In this document: piece by piece, positions 6,980 to 14,618 of the stretch
Layout of the letters: every line of letters starts with the position of its first letter
Position numbering within the stretch: the first letter of the stretch is position 1
NCBI GenBank assembly: GCA_903952885.1
Contig: CAJBHE010000282.1
Span: 1 to 28,071, forward strand
Length of the DNA stretch: 28,071 bases
Source: an uncultured Burkholderiales bacterium
GTDB taxonomy: Bacteria; Pseudomonadota; Gammaproteobacteria; Burkholderiales; Burkholderiaceae_C
Reading direction: 5' to 3'
Translations under genes and position numbers: made by a program
The notes under the pieces: generated by a model
Seen by the model: only the letters and a program-made list of their open reading frames with translations
Database searches by the model: none
Told to the model about the DNA's origin: nothing

Positions 6980-7838
6980 TATTTCCTCAACGCATCAAAG
7001 AGTTCACCAAAGGTGGGTTGCGCATGGTGGTTGATACACACACGCGCAGCTTCGATGATCAGAGGCACTGGGTAACCGTGCATATTGCCGATGATGACTT
7101 GCTGAGCCACTTTCAAACACTCGCTGTCTTCATCAATGATTTGCACCAAGCGCTTGCCGAAGGGTTCAAAAATACCGTACGCCAAGAACACGCCCAAGAA
7201 CGTACCCACCAACGCGCCACCAATCAGCGCACCCAGCACAGGGGGGGTTGGTCAATCGCACCCATGGTCTTCACCACACCCAACACACAAGCCACAATAC
7301 CCAGCGCGGGCAAAGCGCCGGCAAGGGTGGACAGGGCATCAGCGTTTTGCATTTCGCTGTGGTGGTGGTGTTTGATGGACGTGGTCATCACGTCTTCCAC
7401 AGCATAAGGGCTCAATGTGCCTGAGGACACCACCATCAAACGGATGGTGTCGCAAATCAGACCAACCAAACCATGGTCAGCCAACATCTTGGGACATTCA
7501 CCAAAAATCGCACTGGCTTCGGGGTTCTCCACATGCGATTCCATGGCCACAGCACCTTCGGCCTTCAGTGTTTTCATGAGCTTGGAGATGACCGCGATGA
7601 TGGCGATGTAGTCTTCCTTGTGATAGCGAGGGCCCTTGAGCACACGGCCCATACCGCCCCAAGCACCCTTAAAAACAGCCCCCGAGTTGCCGGTGATCAT
7701 GCCACCCACGCCAGCGCCACCAATGATGAACATCTCGAATGGGGTGGCTTTGATAATGGGCGCTAAGCTACCGCCAGCGATCACAAAACCGCCGAACACG
7801 CAAATGAACAAAACGACCAAACCAATAATTGCTGACAT
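6979..7838 (-). CDS. motA: Flagellar motor stator protein MotA, frameshifted in a G7 run
   Basis: The reading frame from the ATG at 7838 (GGGGAG ribosome-binding site nine bases upstream) encodes the first ~205 residues of MotA and breaks at 7241-7247. Before the break: VVLFICVFGGFVIAGG, a histidine cluster near residue 160, and GIVACVLGVVKTMGAIDQPP. The remainder, LGALIGGALVGTFLGVFLAYG to the TAA at 6979-6981, continues in another frame. Adding one base to the homopolymer restores the usual MotA join and a total of about 286 residues, the normal family length. MotA contributes the four membrane helices of the proton-driven stator and couples ion flow to FliG. A homopolymer sequencing error is the likeliest cause; a real mutation or phase-variable tract is possible. 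It overlaps motB by one base. Confidence 0.88.
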
Positions 7839-7861
7839 CTCACACTCTCCCCAAGCAGGTT

Positions 7862-7892
7862 GGCGCACCCAAGCCGAAAACTTGGATGCGCC
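7862..7892 (-). promoter_or_regulatory. Strong hairpin in the motA mRNA leader
   Basis: On the motA sense strand, 12 bases (7892-7881) pair with 7873-7862 around a 7-base UUUUCGG loop. Eleven pairs are Watson-Crick and one is G-U; on the other strand that position would be a C-A mismatch, so the structure suits the motA transcript. It ends 23 bases before the ATG, next to the GGGGAG ribosome-binding site. It is not a terminator because no U tract follows it. Confidence 0.55.
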
Positions 7893-7941
7893 TAAAAATT
7901 ATCCCGAATAGACTGCAAGATTAACTGATAAATAAGGCAAA

Positions 7942-7957
7942 TCTGCTGAAAAGCAGA
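7942..7957 (-). terminator. Weak hairpin after fliS
   Basis: Six-base stem TCTGCT/AGCAGA with a TTTC loop, ten bases beyond the fliS stop on the minus strand and followed by ATTTG. The stem is short and the T tract poor, so it is at best a weak terminator or an mRNA-end structure. Confidence 0.3.
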
Positions 7958-7966
7958 AAAGCTTGA

Positions 7967-8389
7967 TCAGTTCATCATGCTGGCAGGTCGGTTACTCGCT
8001 GGCACCAGGGAAGGCATGCCATCCCAAGCGTCGCGAATTTCACGCATCAAACCATGAATTTCATCCAATGCAGACAAATCATTGTGCGCATTGGCGTGAA
8101 ACAAACGGCGGGTCACATAGCTGTACAACTCATTGAGGTTGTTGGCCAGATCGCCACCTTTTTCAAAATCCAGAGCTCCTTGCAGGCCAATCACAATTCG
8201 GCTGGCACGAGCGATGGCTTTGGATTTTTCAGTGATGTTTTTGTGTTGGATGTGACCTCGTGCTGTGGACAAGCTCTCTAATAAGCCATCAAACAACATT
8301 TGAATCAATTGCACATTGTTAGCCGTGGCAACGCCGCTGCCAGCTTTGACATCGCCGTAACTTTGAATGGCTCGTGAATTGGCTCGCAT
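7967..8389 (-). CDS. fliS: Flagellin export chaperone FliS
   Basis: A 140-residue helical protein. FliS features are the N-terminal AIQSYGDVKAGSGVATANNVQLIQMLFDGLLESL, then GHIQHKNITEKSKAIARASRIVIGLQGALDFEKGG in outline, and LYSYVTRRLFHANAHNDLSALDEIHGLMREIRDAW. FliS binds the C-terminus of flagellin in the cytoplasm, prevents premature polymerisation and delivers it to FlhA. CAGGAG eight bases upstream supports the ATG at 8389. It sits away from fliC and fliD, which are not in this window, and has its own sigma28-type promoter. Flagellin-level regulation is therefore expected. Confidence 0.92.
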   Translation of the reverse strand: MRANSRAIQSYGDVKAGSGVATANNVQLIQMLFDGLLESLSTARGHIQHKNITEKSKAIARASRIVIGLQGALDFEKGGDLANNLNELYSYVTRRLFHANAHNDLSALDEIHGLMREIRDAWDGMPSLVPASNRPASMMN

Positions 8390-8426
8390 TTGTTAACTCC
8401 TGGATGTTTCTAAACGTACACCAGCA

Positions 8427-8453
8427 GTATCGGAAGTGACTGCGCAAACTTGA
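8427..8453 (-). promoter_or_regulatory. Sigma28 (FliA) promoter for fliS
   Basis: Reading the minus strand, TCAAGTTT (8453-8446), an 11-base spacer, then TCCGATAC (8434-8427). It matches the sigma28 consensus at 13 of 16 positions. It lies between the stop of the unknown membrane protein gene and the fliS start, about 38 bases before the ATG. Confidence 0.78.
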
Positions 8454-8465
8454 GCTGAATTCATC

Positions 8466-9326
8466 TTAAACGGGCTTGACTTCAGCTGCCAACACCTCTT
8501 GTGGCATGACGTCGGCCACTGGCTCTGGGTGCATGACCGCTTCGACTGTCTCAGCGGCAACTTCTTGCCGCAGCGCGTCTTCATAAACTTGCACGTGCTC
8601 CCGGCCTTGGGCGAGTTCTTCGGGCGTGAGAGTGCGTTCGTCGCTGTCTTCTAACAAGCCGTCACCCAACACCTCTGCCTTCGCAGACTCATCGGTCAAG
8701 GCCAACATGGCGTCTTCCGTCTCAGGGATAGGCATATCTTCAAACAAAAATTCAGAAAACGGTACGTCATTGGTGATACCCACGCGTTGGTAAAGCATGT
8801 CGACCACACTGTCCACAGTTTGCTGCAAGCGCAGCAACACTTCGGGGTTAGGGTCGTTAGCATACGTGCCAGCAAACTCCAAAGCCGAGCGGTAGATGCT
8901 GCCCAAATGCTGCGGCGGCAACCAAGACTGGATGAAACCACGAACGGTCGAAATTTTGCGCATTGAGCTGGGCACCTTACTTTCATCGCCGCCCGCTTCT
9001 TCAAGGCCATCTTTAAAGGTGACCGTGATGTGCTCACGCAAGATGGGTTCGTAATGCGGACGCAAAGCCTCAATCATGCTGGCGTCAAAGCCTTCGACCT
9101 GCTTACCACTCATAGCGTCCCAGAGCTTCTTACCCTCTAGGCCAGAAAACAACAAATCTCCAGGGATTTCGTTTTCGAAGTCGGCCATTCCTGGCATGCC
9201 GGGCGCCTGAGGCTTAGGCGCCTCGTACATCCTGGCCAAGTGGTTGATCTTGTCGATAAGGTACAGCGTCAAAATGACCAAGAGCAACAAGACCCAAGAG
9301 ATCATGTTCATCATGAAGTTACTCAT
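8466..9326 (-). CDS. Unrecognised membrane-anchored protein coupled to fliA
   Basis: A 286-residue protein I do not recognise. Residues 6-24 (MNMISWVLLLLVILTLYLI) form one strong membrane helix preceded by a short N-terminus, so a signal-anchor is likely. A Pro/Met-rich linker (37-48) follows. Residues 50-200 look globular and mainly helical, including a segment around FIQSWLPPQHLGSIYRSALEF and LLRLQQTVDSVVDMLYQRVG. The C-terminal ~80 residues are acidic and probably extended. The ATG overlaps the fliA stop by four bases (ATGA), so it is translationally coupled to fliA as the last gene of the flhA-flhF-flhG-fliA operon. In Pseudomonas-type clusters cheY/cheZ occupy this place. A flagellar or chemotaxis-related role is suggested by context only. 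Confidence 0.8.
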   Translation of the reverse strand: MSNFMMNMISWVLLLLVILTLYLIDKINHLARMYEAPKPQAPGMPGMADFENEIPGDLLFSGLEGKKLWDAMSGKQVEGFDASMIEALRPHYEPILREHITVTFKDGLEEAGGDESKVPSSMRKISTVRGFIQSWLPPQHLGSIYRSALEFAGTYANDPNPEVLLRLQQTVDSVVDMLYQRVGITNDVPFSEFLFEDMPIPETEDAMLALTDESAKAEVLGDGLLEDSDERTLTPEELAQGREHVQVYEDALRQEVAAETVEAVMHPEPVADVMPQEVLAAEVKPV

Positions 9327-10081
9327 GCGCGTCTCCTTGTCTCAACCTTCTCGGTTTCTGCGGCGTCACCCACTTTGAGGGTGCCACGCAGTTTTTTAAC
9401 CACAGACGACAAAATTTGGCTCACGCGAGATTCACTCACGCCCAAGGTTTCACCAATTTCTTTGAGGTTGAACTCTTCCACGTAGTAAAGCTGCATGACC
9501 AACTGCTCTCGCTCTGGCAATTGCGCAATGGCGTCGGTCACAGCGTCCATGAACTGCGCCTCTTCCACGATCACATCGGGTTGCTGCGATGCGTCATCAG
9601 CAATCGTCATCACTTCCTCTGTGACCACTTCCATGGAATAGGTTTCAAAGCGTTTGGCTTTACCGCGCTCTTTATGGAACTCTTCCAGGTCTTTGCCCAT
9701 GTACTCGGCAATTTCAGCTTGCGTGGGCGTGCGGCCCAACTCGGCTGCCAAGGCATGCACCGTGGTGTTGTGTTCTTTGTTGAAGGCCACGGCTGAGCGA
9801 GGCAGAAACGACAAGCGTCGCACCTCATCGAGCATGGCACCGCGCACACGGCTGTGGGCAAAGTTTTCAAACTCGATCCCTTTGGCGGGATCGAAAGCAC
9901 GTGAGGCTTCGAGAAGACCAATCATGCCCACTTGAATCAGCTCATCGAGCTCCATGAATGCAGGAATACGGGCCTTCAAGTGCAAGGCGACGCGCTTGAC
10001 CAGACCCAAATGGGCCATGACCAAGTCCTCGCCCTTGGGCTTGCAAGTGCCGTACATTTCGGCGGGTGTGATGGCTCTCAT
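9323..10081 (-). CDS. fliA: Flagellar sigma factor FliA (sigma28)
   Basis: A 252-residue sigma70-family protein without region 1. Region 2 has HLGLVKRVALHLKARIPAF and DELIQVGMIGLLEASRAFDPAKG, followed by FENFAHSRVRGAMLDEVRR. Region 3 has LAAELGRTPTQAEIAEYMG. Region 4 has LPEREQLVMQLYYVEEFNLKEIGETLGVSESRVSQI. FliA directs RNA polymerase to late flagellar promoters; three matching sites are visible in this window (flgM, fliS, flgP). The ATG overlaps the flhG stop by four bases, and the unknown gene downstream overlaps its own stop by four, so the operon is tightly coupled. The segment after LDEVRR (LSFLPRSAVAFNKEHN) is somewhat unlike the common DWLPRSVR form. Confidence 0.93.
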   Translation of the reverse strand: MRAITPAEMYGTCKPKGEDLVMAHLGLVKRVALHLKARIPAFMELDELIQVGMIGLLEASRAFDPAKGIEFENFAHSRVRGAMLDEVRRLSFLPRSAVAFNKEHNTTVHALAAELGRTPTQAEIAEYMGKDLEEFHKERGKAKRFETYSMEVVTEEVMTIADDASQQPDVIVEEAQFMDAVTDAIAQLPEREQLVMQLYYVEEFNLKEIGETLGVSESRVSQILSSVVKKLRGTLKVGDAAETEKVETRRRA

Positions 10082-10905
10082 GTGTCAGACGAACTGTTTT
10101 GCATCAGTCGTTCCATGAAAAATTGCAGACCACCCGAGGGGTGGTCAATGGGTCGCAAGTGGGTGCATGCCTCGGCTAAGCGCATGTAATCACGAGCAGC
10201 GGCTGTGCCAGGGGCGAGCTCCATCACCGACTGGTATTTTTTGAGGGCTCGCAAGACCATCTCGTCTTCTTCGATCGAGGTAAGGTAGTGCACCGACTCG
10301 CCCAAGAAACGCACACAGACGTCGTTGAGCTTTTTATACAGTTTCCAGCCTTCAGACTGGCTCTTGACCATGTTGGGCAAGAGATAAATTTCATCCAAGC
10401 CCATCTCTTTGCTCAAGATTTTGATCGTGCCGTAGGCATCTGCAATGGAAGACGGATCATCTTTCACCACGATGAAGCGGCGTTGACAAGCAGCCAAGAA
10501 CGACAACACAGAGGGCGAAATGCCGGCGGCTACGTCGACGATCAAATAATCGACATCATCGGCCAACACGCCAAAAGACTGCACGATGCTGGCCGCCTGA
10601 ATGTCGCTCAAACCTGCCAACTCTTGCATGCCCGAGGCACCCGGAATCAGCTTCACACCTTGACGGGTGGTGATGAGAATTTCTTGCAAAGTTTTTTGAC
10701 CTGCCAAGAAGTGGCCCAAGTTGTATTCGGCGCGTGCGCCGAGTGCAATTTGCGCGTTGGCTAGCCCGAGGTCGGCGTCAAACAGCATGACGCTGTGGCC
10801 CAGCTGAGTCAGCGCCACCGCCAAGTTGATGGAGGTGGTGGTTTTACCGACGCCACCCTTGCCGCTGGCGATGCCGATGACTTCTGTTCTGCGTGAGTTA
10901 CTCAT
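10078..10905 (-). CDS. flhG: Flagellar number regulator FlhG/FleN (MinD/ParA-like ATPase)
   Basis: A 275-residue ParA/MinD-type ATPase. The deviant Walker A KGGVGKT is at residues 16-22, DADLGLANAQIALG follows as the A' region, and VDYLIVDVAAGISPSVLSF is the Walker B/switch part. FlhG limits flagellum number, acting on FlhF and, in Pseudomonas and Vibrio, on the sigma54 activator FleQ/FlrA. A comparable activator lies at 4838. Only about 15 residues precede the P loop, so the FlhF-activating DQAxxLR helix of some FlhG proteins is absent. Its start lies inside the flhF end (8-base overlap), and its stop overlaps the fliA start. Confidence 0.92.
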   Translation of the reverse strand: MSNSRRTEVIGIASGKGGVGKTTTSINLAVALTQLGHSVMLFDADLGLANAQIALGARAEYNLGHFLAGQKTLQEILITTRQGVKLIPGASGMQELAGLSDIQAASIVQSFGVLADDVDYLIVDVAAGISPSVLSFLAACQRRFIVVKDDPSSIADAYGTIKILSKEMGLDEIYLLPNMVKSQSEGWKLYKKLNDVCVRFLGESVHYLTSIEEDEMVLRALKKYQSVMELAPGTAAARDYMRLAEACTHLRPIDHPSGGLQFFMERLMQNSSSDT

Positions 10906-12295
10906 GGGTCAAGCCTGTGGTTTCGGTTTTGAATTTAGCCGTGATTTGCGCCAGCTTGGAAGTCGCCAATTCATTCACAGCGGCCTCGCGGGCATTGAGC
11001 TGAACTTGGGCTTCGGTTTCGGGTAATGGCAAGTTGTCGAGCGCGCATTGCACCAAACCTGCCAGGGATACGTCTTGCACCAAGTCTGTCGTGCGGTCGC
11101 CGCGGCTGGCCACGGACACGCTCAAAGTTTTGTCGGTCAAGAACTGCAACAAAGCCCAAGGCTGCGTGGACTCGTCCAACTTGCTGAGCATCAAGGAGGC
11201 CCACACGTTGTCGGCGTTCTCAAACACGCGGCGGATGTTGGCAGCAGATGCGTCAGCGGGAATGACGGCGTGACATTGCACATTCAGGTTCATGGCACGA
11301 ATTTCGGCCAAGCGCTCGTTCATTTGCACACCAGCGGTATCAATCAAAATGAGTTGGCGGTCGGAGTGCTCGTCGAGCAACAACTTCAAGGTGGCGGCGT
11401 TGGTGGCACGGAAAGAATCCACACCAGACTGGGCACACAACAATTGGGTTTGGTTCCAAGCGCCAGCGCGCTGGTCTTGGAAGCTGATGACCATGACTTT
11501 TTCGCTGCCGTGGAGTTGCGCTGCGTGCTGCGCCAAACGGGCCACCATCATCGACTTGCCAGCGCCGGATGGGCCCGCCAAAGCGTGAATGCCTGACACC
11601 GGTGTTTGAGCTTGCTCTTGCTCCACAGAGTGGGCCAGTTGGCGGCTCAAAGCGCCTAGGGCGTCGGCCATGTTGTTGTGGTCTTTGATGTTGTCGATCA
11701 ACAAGGCGCGCAAAGCAACAGGGATCGGGGCATCGTTCAAAGCGTCACGCAACGGGGCAATGGCAGCGGGCACTTGCATGCCGCCTTGTTGCCAAGCCGC
11801 CATTTGTTGACCGAGTTTGAATTCACGGCGCAGCGAGTTGAGTTCTTCGCGGACCAGCGCCACGATTTCGCGGCCACGCAGGGTGTCGTGTTCTTCGGCA
11901 GCACGCTTGGCTGATTCGTCCACAGGCTGAGCTGCTACTTTGACAGCGGGTTTGGCTTTAGACACAGCAGCTTGAGAAGGTTTGGCCGCCATTTCCACGA
12001 GGGGCTTGGCCACTTTGGTGGCTTGGCGCTCGCGGGCATCACGTTTGTTTTGGTCGATGGTCTGGCCCAACAACACATCAAACTTGCCCGAGGGCTTGCC
12101 AGATGTGGCGTACTGGGTTTTCACAAACGGATCGGCTTCCTCAGGCGTGAGAGGCGCAAGATCCACCGCCACGATCAGCTCGGTCAAACCATTGACTTGG
12201 CCGCTCGAGATGACGAGCACGTCGGGGCCGTATTGGGCTACGGCCTTTTCGTTGGCAGCGCGGATGTCGCGGGCAAGGATGCGTTTGAGTTCCAT
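10898..12295 (-). CDS. flhF: Flagellar biosynthesis GTPase FlhF
   Basis: A 465-residue SRP-type GTPase. The N-terminal B domain begins MELKRILARDIRAANEKAVAQYGPDVLVIS. A variable Ala/Lys-rich linker covers about 85-130. The NG domain carries G1 GPSGAGKS (241-248), DQRAGAW in the G2 region, G3 DTAG (319-322) and G4 SKLD (371-374). FlhF marks the cell pole and recruits the first flagellar ring components. The presence of both FlhF and FlhG suggests polar flagellation with controlled number. It lies 37 bases after flhA and overlaps flhG by 8 bases. The Ser in place of the common Thr in G1 should be tolerated. Confidence 0.93.
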   Translation of the reverse strand: MELKRILARDIRAANEKAVAQYGPDVLVISSGQVNGLTELIVAVDLAPLTPEEADPFVKTQYATSGKPSGKFDVLLGQTIDQNKRDARERQATKVAKPLVEMAAKPSQAAVSKAKPAVKVAAQPVDESAKRAAEEHDTLRGREIVALVREELNSLRREFKLGQQMAAWQQGGMQVPAAIAPLRDALNDAPIPVALRALLIDNIKDHNNMADALGALSRQLAHSVEQEQAQTPVSGIHALAGPSGAGKSMMVARLAQHAAQLHGSEKVMVISFQDQRAGAWNQTQLLCAQSGVDSFRATNAATLKLLLDEHSDRQLILIDTAGVQMNERLAEIRAMNLNVQCHAVIPADASAANIRRVFENADNVWASLMLSKLDESTQPWALLQFLTDKTLSVSVASRGDRTTDLVQDVSLAGLVQCALDNLPLPETEAQVQLNAREAAVNELATSKLAQITAKFKTETTGLTHE

Positions 12296-12332
12296 AGGTC
12301 AGCTCACTCTGTCTTTGTAATAGGTTTGCGGG

Positions 12333-14429
12333 TTATCGGGCTTTGGCGTCCACGGTGTGGATCACTTTGACGGCCTGATCGTCCGGAATTTCGCTGTAAG
12401 ACAGCACAGTCAAATCGTTCACGCGGAATCGTGCAGCCTTGGACAACCAGCCACGAATCACGGGGGACACCACCAATACAGCGGGGTGACCCATTTCTTC
12501 TACGGTGCGCGCGCCTTCGCGCAGACCGGCAAATAAGTTTTCAGACAAGCCCGGCTCCATCACCACGGCTTGGCCAGGCTGGCTTTGTTGCAACACGTTG
12601 TGCAACAGCTGTTCTAAGGAAGGCTCCAACGTCATAACTTGCAAGCCGTTGTCGCCATCGATCAGGCTTTGCATGATCATGCGGCCGAGCTTGGGGCGAA
12701 CCATGGCAGTCAGTTGTTCTGGGTCTTGCGTGCGGGTGCTGGCTTCGGTCAATGCTTCAGCAATCGTGCGCATGTCACGGATAGACACCGACTCGGCCAA
12801 CAAGTTTTGCAAGGTACGGGTCAAGATGCCGAGTGACAACTTGCCGGGCACGAGGTCTTCCACAATCTTGGGTGACTTGGCTGCCAACTTGTCGAGCAAC
12901 TGTTGGGTTTCGTCGTGGCTCAACATATCTGAAGCGTTTTCGCGCAGCACTTTGTTGAGGTGGGTCGAAATAGCAGTGGCAGCATCCACCACGGTGTAAC
13001 CGAGGGTACGTGCTTGGTCGCGCTGAGAAGGCTCAATCCACACGGCTTCCAAACCAAAGGCTGGCTCGCGGGTAGCAATGCCTTCGAGCTGACCATACAC
13101 ATGGCCAGGGTTGATAGCCAATTCACGACCCACTTTGACTTCGCCTTTGCCACGCACCACGCCTTTGAGCACGATGTTGTAAGCGTCTGGGTCGATGTTC
13201 AAGTCGTCACGGATACGCACGGGCTGGACCAAAAAGCCCAACTCGGCAGACAATTTTTTGCGCACGCCTTTGACGCGTGTCATCAGCTCGCCGCCAGTTT
13301 CGGCGTTGACCAATGGAATCAGACCGTAACCAATTTCCAAACCAATCAGGTCGACTTGGTCTACATCGTCCCAATCAAGCTCTTTGGGGCCATCTTCAGG
13401 AACCGCATCTTTGACGGCTTGCTCGGCTTGCTCTTCTTGCACTTCACGCGTGACAATCATCAAGCCCAAACCAGCCGAAGCCAAGGCCAAGGTGATGAAC
13501 ATCAAATGTGGCATACCAGGCACCATGCCCAAGATCATCAAGATCACAGCAGAAATGAACAAGGCGGTGGGGTTGGCCAACTGAACAGACGCCTGCTCAG
13601 AAATTGATTCAGAGGTCGTGACGCGCGTCACGATAATGGCTGTGGCCAGTGACAGCAACAAAGATGGAATTTGAGCGACCAAGCCGTCACCAATGGTGAG
13701 CAAGGTGTAAATCTTGCCCGCTTCAGCCACGGGCAAGTCATGCTGGGCCACACCAATGATCAAGCCGCCGATCAAGTTGATCAACAGAATCAACAAGCCA
13801 GCCATGGCGTCACCGCTGACGAATTTAGAGGCACCGTCCATGGAGCCGAAGAAATCAGATTCTTGTGCCAGCTCAGCGCGGCGTTTTTTGGCTGTTTCTT
13901 GGTCGATCACGCCGGCGTTCAAGTCAGCATCAATTGACATTTGTTTACCGGGCATGGCGTCCAAGGTGAAGCGCGCGTTAACTTCAGAGACGCGGCCCGC
14001 ACCTTTGGTCACCACCACAAAGTTGATGATCATCAAAATCGCGAAGATGATGAAGCCCACCACATAGTTACCAGCAATCACGAACTCACCGAAAGCTTGC
14101 ACTACCTTACCTGCTGCATGCGCGCCTTCATGGCCGTTGACCAACACCACACGGGTCGAGGCCACGTTCAGCGCCAAGCGCAACATGGTGGCAAACAACA
14201 AGACCGTGGGGAAGGATGAAAACTCGAGTGGCTTACGTGTGCCAATGGCGATCATGATCACCACCAAGCTGCAAAGAATGTTGAAAGTAAACAAAAAGTC
14301 AAGCAACAACGGGGGCAATGGCAAGACCAGCATTGCCATGATGACGAGCACCACCGCCGGAATACTGAGTCCGGAGAGGTCAAATTTCGACAAGTTGTGT
14401 CGAATCGTTGACAGAGTGAGAGTGCTCAT
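12333..14429 (-). CDS. flhA: Flagellar export apparatus protein FlhA
   Basis: I use the ATG at 14429 (MSTLTLSTIRHNLSKFDL), giving 698 residues, the usual FlhA length; an upstream in-frame ATG at 14495 lies at or before the predicted sigma54 transcription start. The N-terminal half has eight membrane helices and the FHIPEP signature region (TKGAGRVSEVNARFTLDAMPGKQ, then MSIDADLNAG). The C-terminal half is the cytoplasmic ring domain that docks chaperone-substrate complexes. FlhA is the core of the proton-driven type III export gate and interacts with FliS and FlgN, both encoded in this window. It heads the operon flhA-flhF-flhG-fliA-unknown and is divergent from fliK. Confidence 0.96.
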   Translation of the reverse strand: MSTLTLSTIRHNLSKFDLSGLSIPAVVLVIMAMLVLPLPPLLLDFLFTFNILCSLVVIMIAIGTRKPLEFSSFPTVLLFATMLRLALNVASTRVVLVNGHEGAHAAGKVVQAFGEFVIAGNYVVGFIIFAILMIINFVVVTKGAGRVSEVNARFTLDAMPGKQMSIDADLNAGVIDQETAKKRRAELAQESDFFGSMDGASKFVSGDAMAGLLILLINLIGGLIIGVAQHDLPVAEAGKIYTLLTIGDGLVAQIPSLLLSLATAIIVTRVTTSESISEQASVQLANPTALFISAVILMILGMVPGMPHLMFITLALASAGLGLMIVTREVQEEQAEQAVKDAVPEDGPKELDWDDVDQVDLIGLEIGYGLIPLVNAETGGELMTRVKGVRKKLSAELGFLVQPVRIRDDLNIDPDAYNIVLKGVVRGKGEVKVGRELAINPGHVYGQLEGIATREPAFGLEAVWIEPSQRDQARTLGYTVVDAATAISTHLNKVLRENASDMLSHDETQQLLDKLAAKSPKIVEDLVPGKLSLGILTRTLQNLLAESVSIRDMRTIAEALTEASTRTQDPEQLTAMVRPKLGRMIMQSLIDGDNGLQVMTLEPSLEQLLHNVLQQSQPGQAVVMEPGLSENLFAGLREGARTVEEMGHPAVLVVSPVIRGWLSKAARFRVNDLTVLSYSEIPDDQAVKVIHTVDAKAR

Positions 14430-14503
14430 TGAGGAAATCCAGTTGAAAGTGGAACGTTTAGGCTTCTTTTTGCTTTGAAAAAACTTTCGAGGCATGTTCA
14501 TTA

Positions 14504-14519
14504 AGCAATCGATGTGCCA
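14504..14519 (-). promoter_or_regulatory. Sigma54 promoter for the flhA operon
   Basis: On the minus strand the sequence is TGGCAC-ATCGA-TTGCT (14519 to 14504), an exact match to the -24/-12 consensus TGGCAC-N5-TTGCW. Predicted transcription begins near 14493, leaving a leader of about 64 bases before the flhA ATG. It fits the sigma54 activator gene found at 4838. Confidence 0.85.
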
Positions 14520-14520
14520 A

Positions 14521-14531
14521 GTCAAACTGAC
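14521..14531. promoter_or_regulatory. Candidate activator-binding dyad in the flhA/fliK divergent region
   Basis: GTCA-AAC-TGAC is a perfect inverted repeat lying just beyond the -24 element of the flhA promoter. Its half-sites resemble the GTCA/TGAC halves reported for FleQ sites, with a shorter spacer. This is a positional and sequence-style suggestion only. Confidence 0.3.
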
Positions 14532-14570
14532 ACCTATGCGCCTCTCCGCCGATAGCGGCAAGAGCTGTCC

Positions 14571-14586
14571 TGTCACGGTTCTTGCT
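14571..14586 (+). promoter_or_regulatory. Possible sigma54 promoter for fliK
   Basis: TGTCAC-GGTTC-TTGCT has the full -12 element and correct spacing but T instead of the second G of the invariant -24 GG. Predicted transcription would begin near 14597, about 22 bases before the fliK ATG. The mismatch is at a critical position, so this is uncertain. Confidence 0.4.
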
Positions 14587-14618
14587 TAACTTGATGGCAA
14601 ACTTGTTTAAAGATCACC

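Noticed and set aside
6979..7868. Two separate genes here instead of one motA
   Set aside because: The two reading frames are the two consecutive parts of a single MotA, joined at a G7 run; the second frame has no own ribosome-binding site.
7898..7903. GATAAT (minus strand) as a -10 element for motA
   Set aside because: No acceptable -35 hexamer at 16-18 bases; the sigma28 reading of the same region is also poor. The motA promoter remains unidentified.
14548..14555. GCCGATAG as a sigma28 -10 element for fliK
   Set aside because: Eleven bases upstream there is no TAAA-like -35 element, so the match is to half a promoter only.
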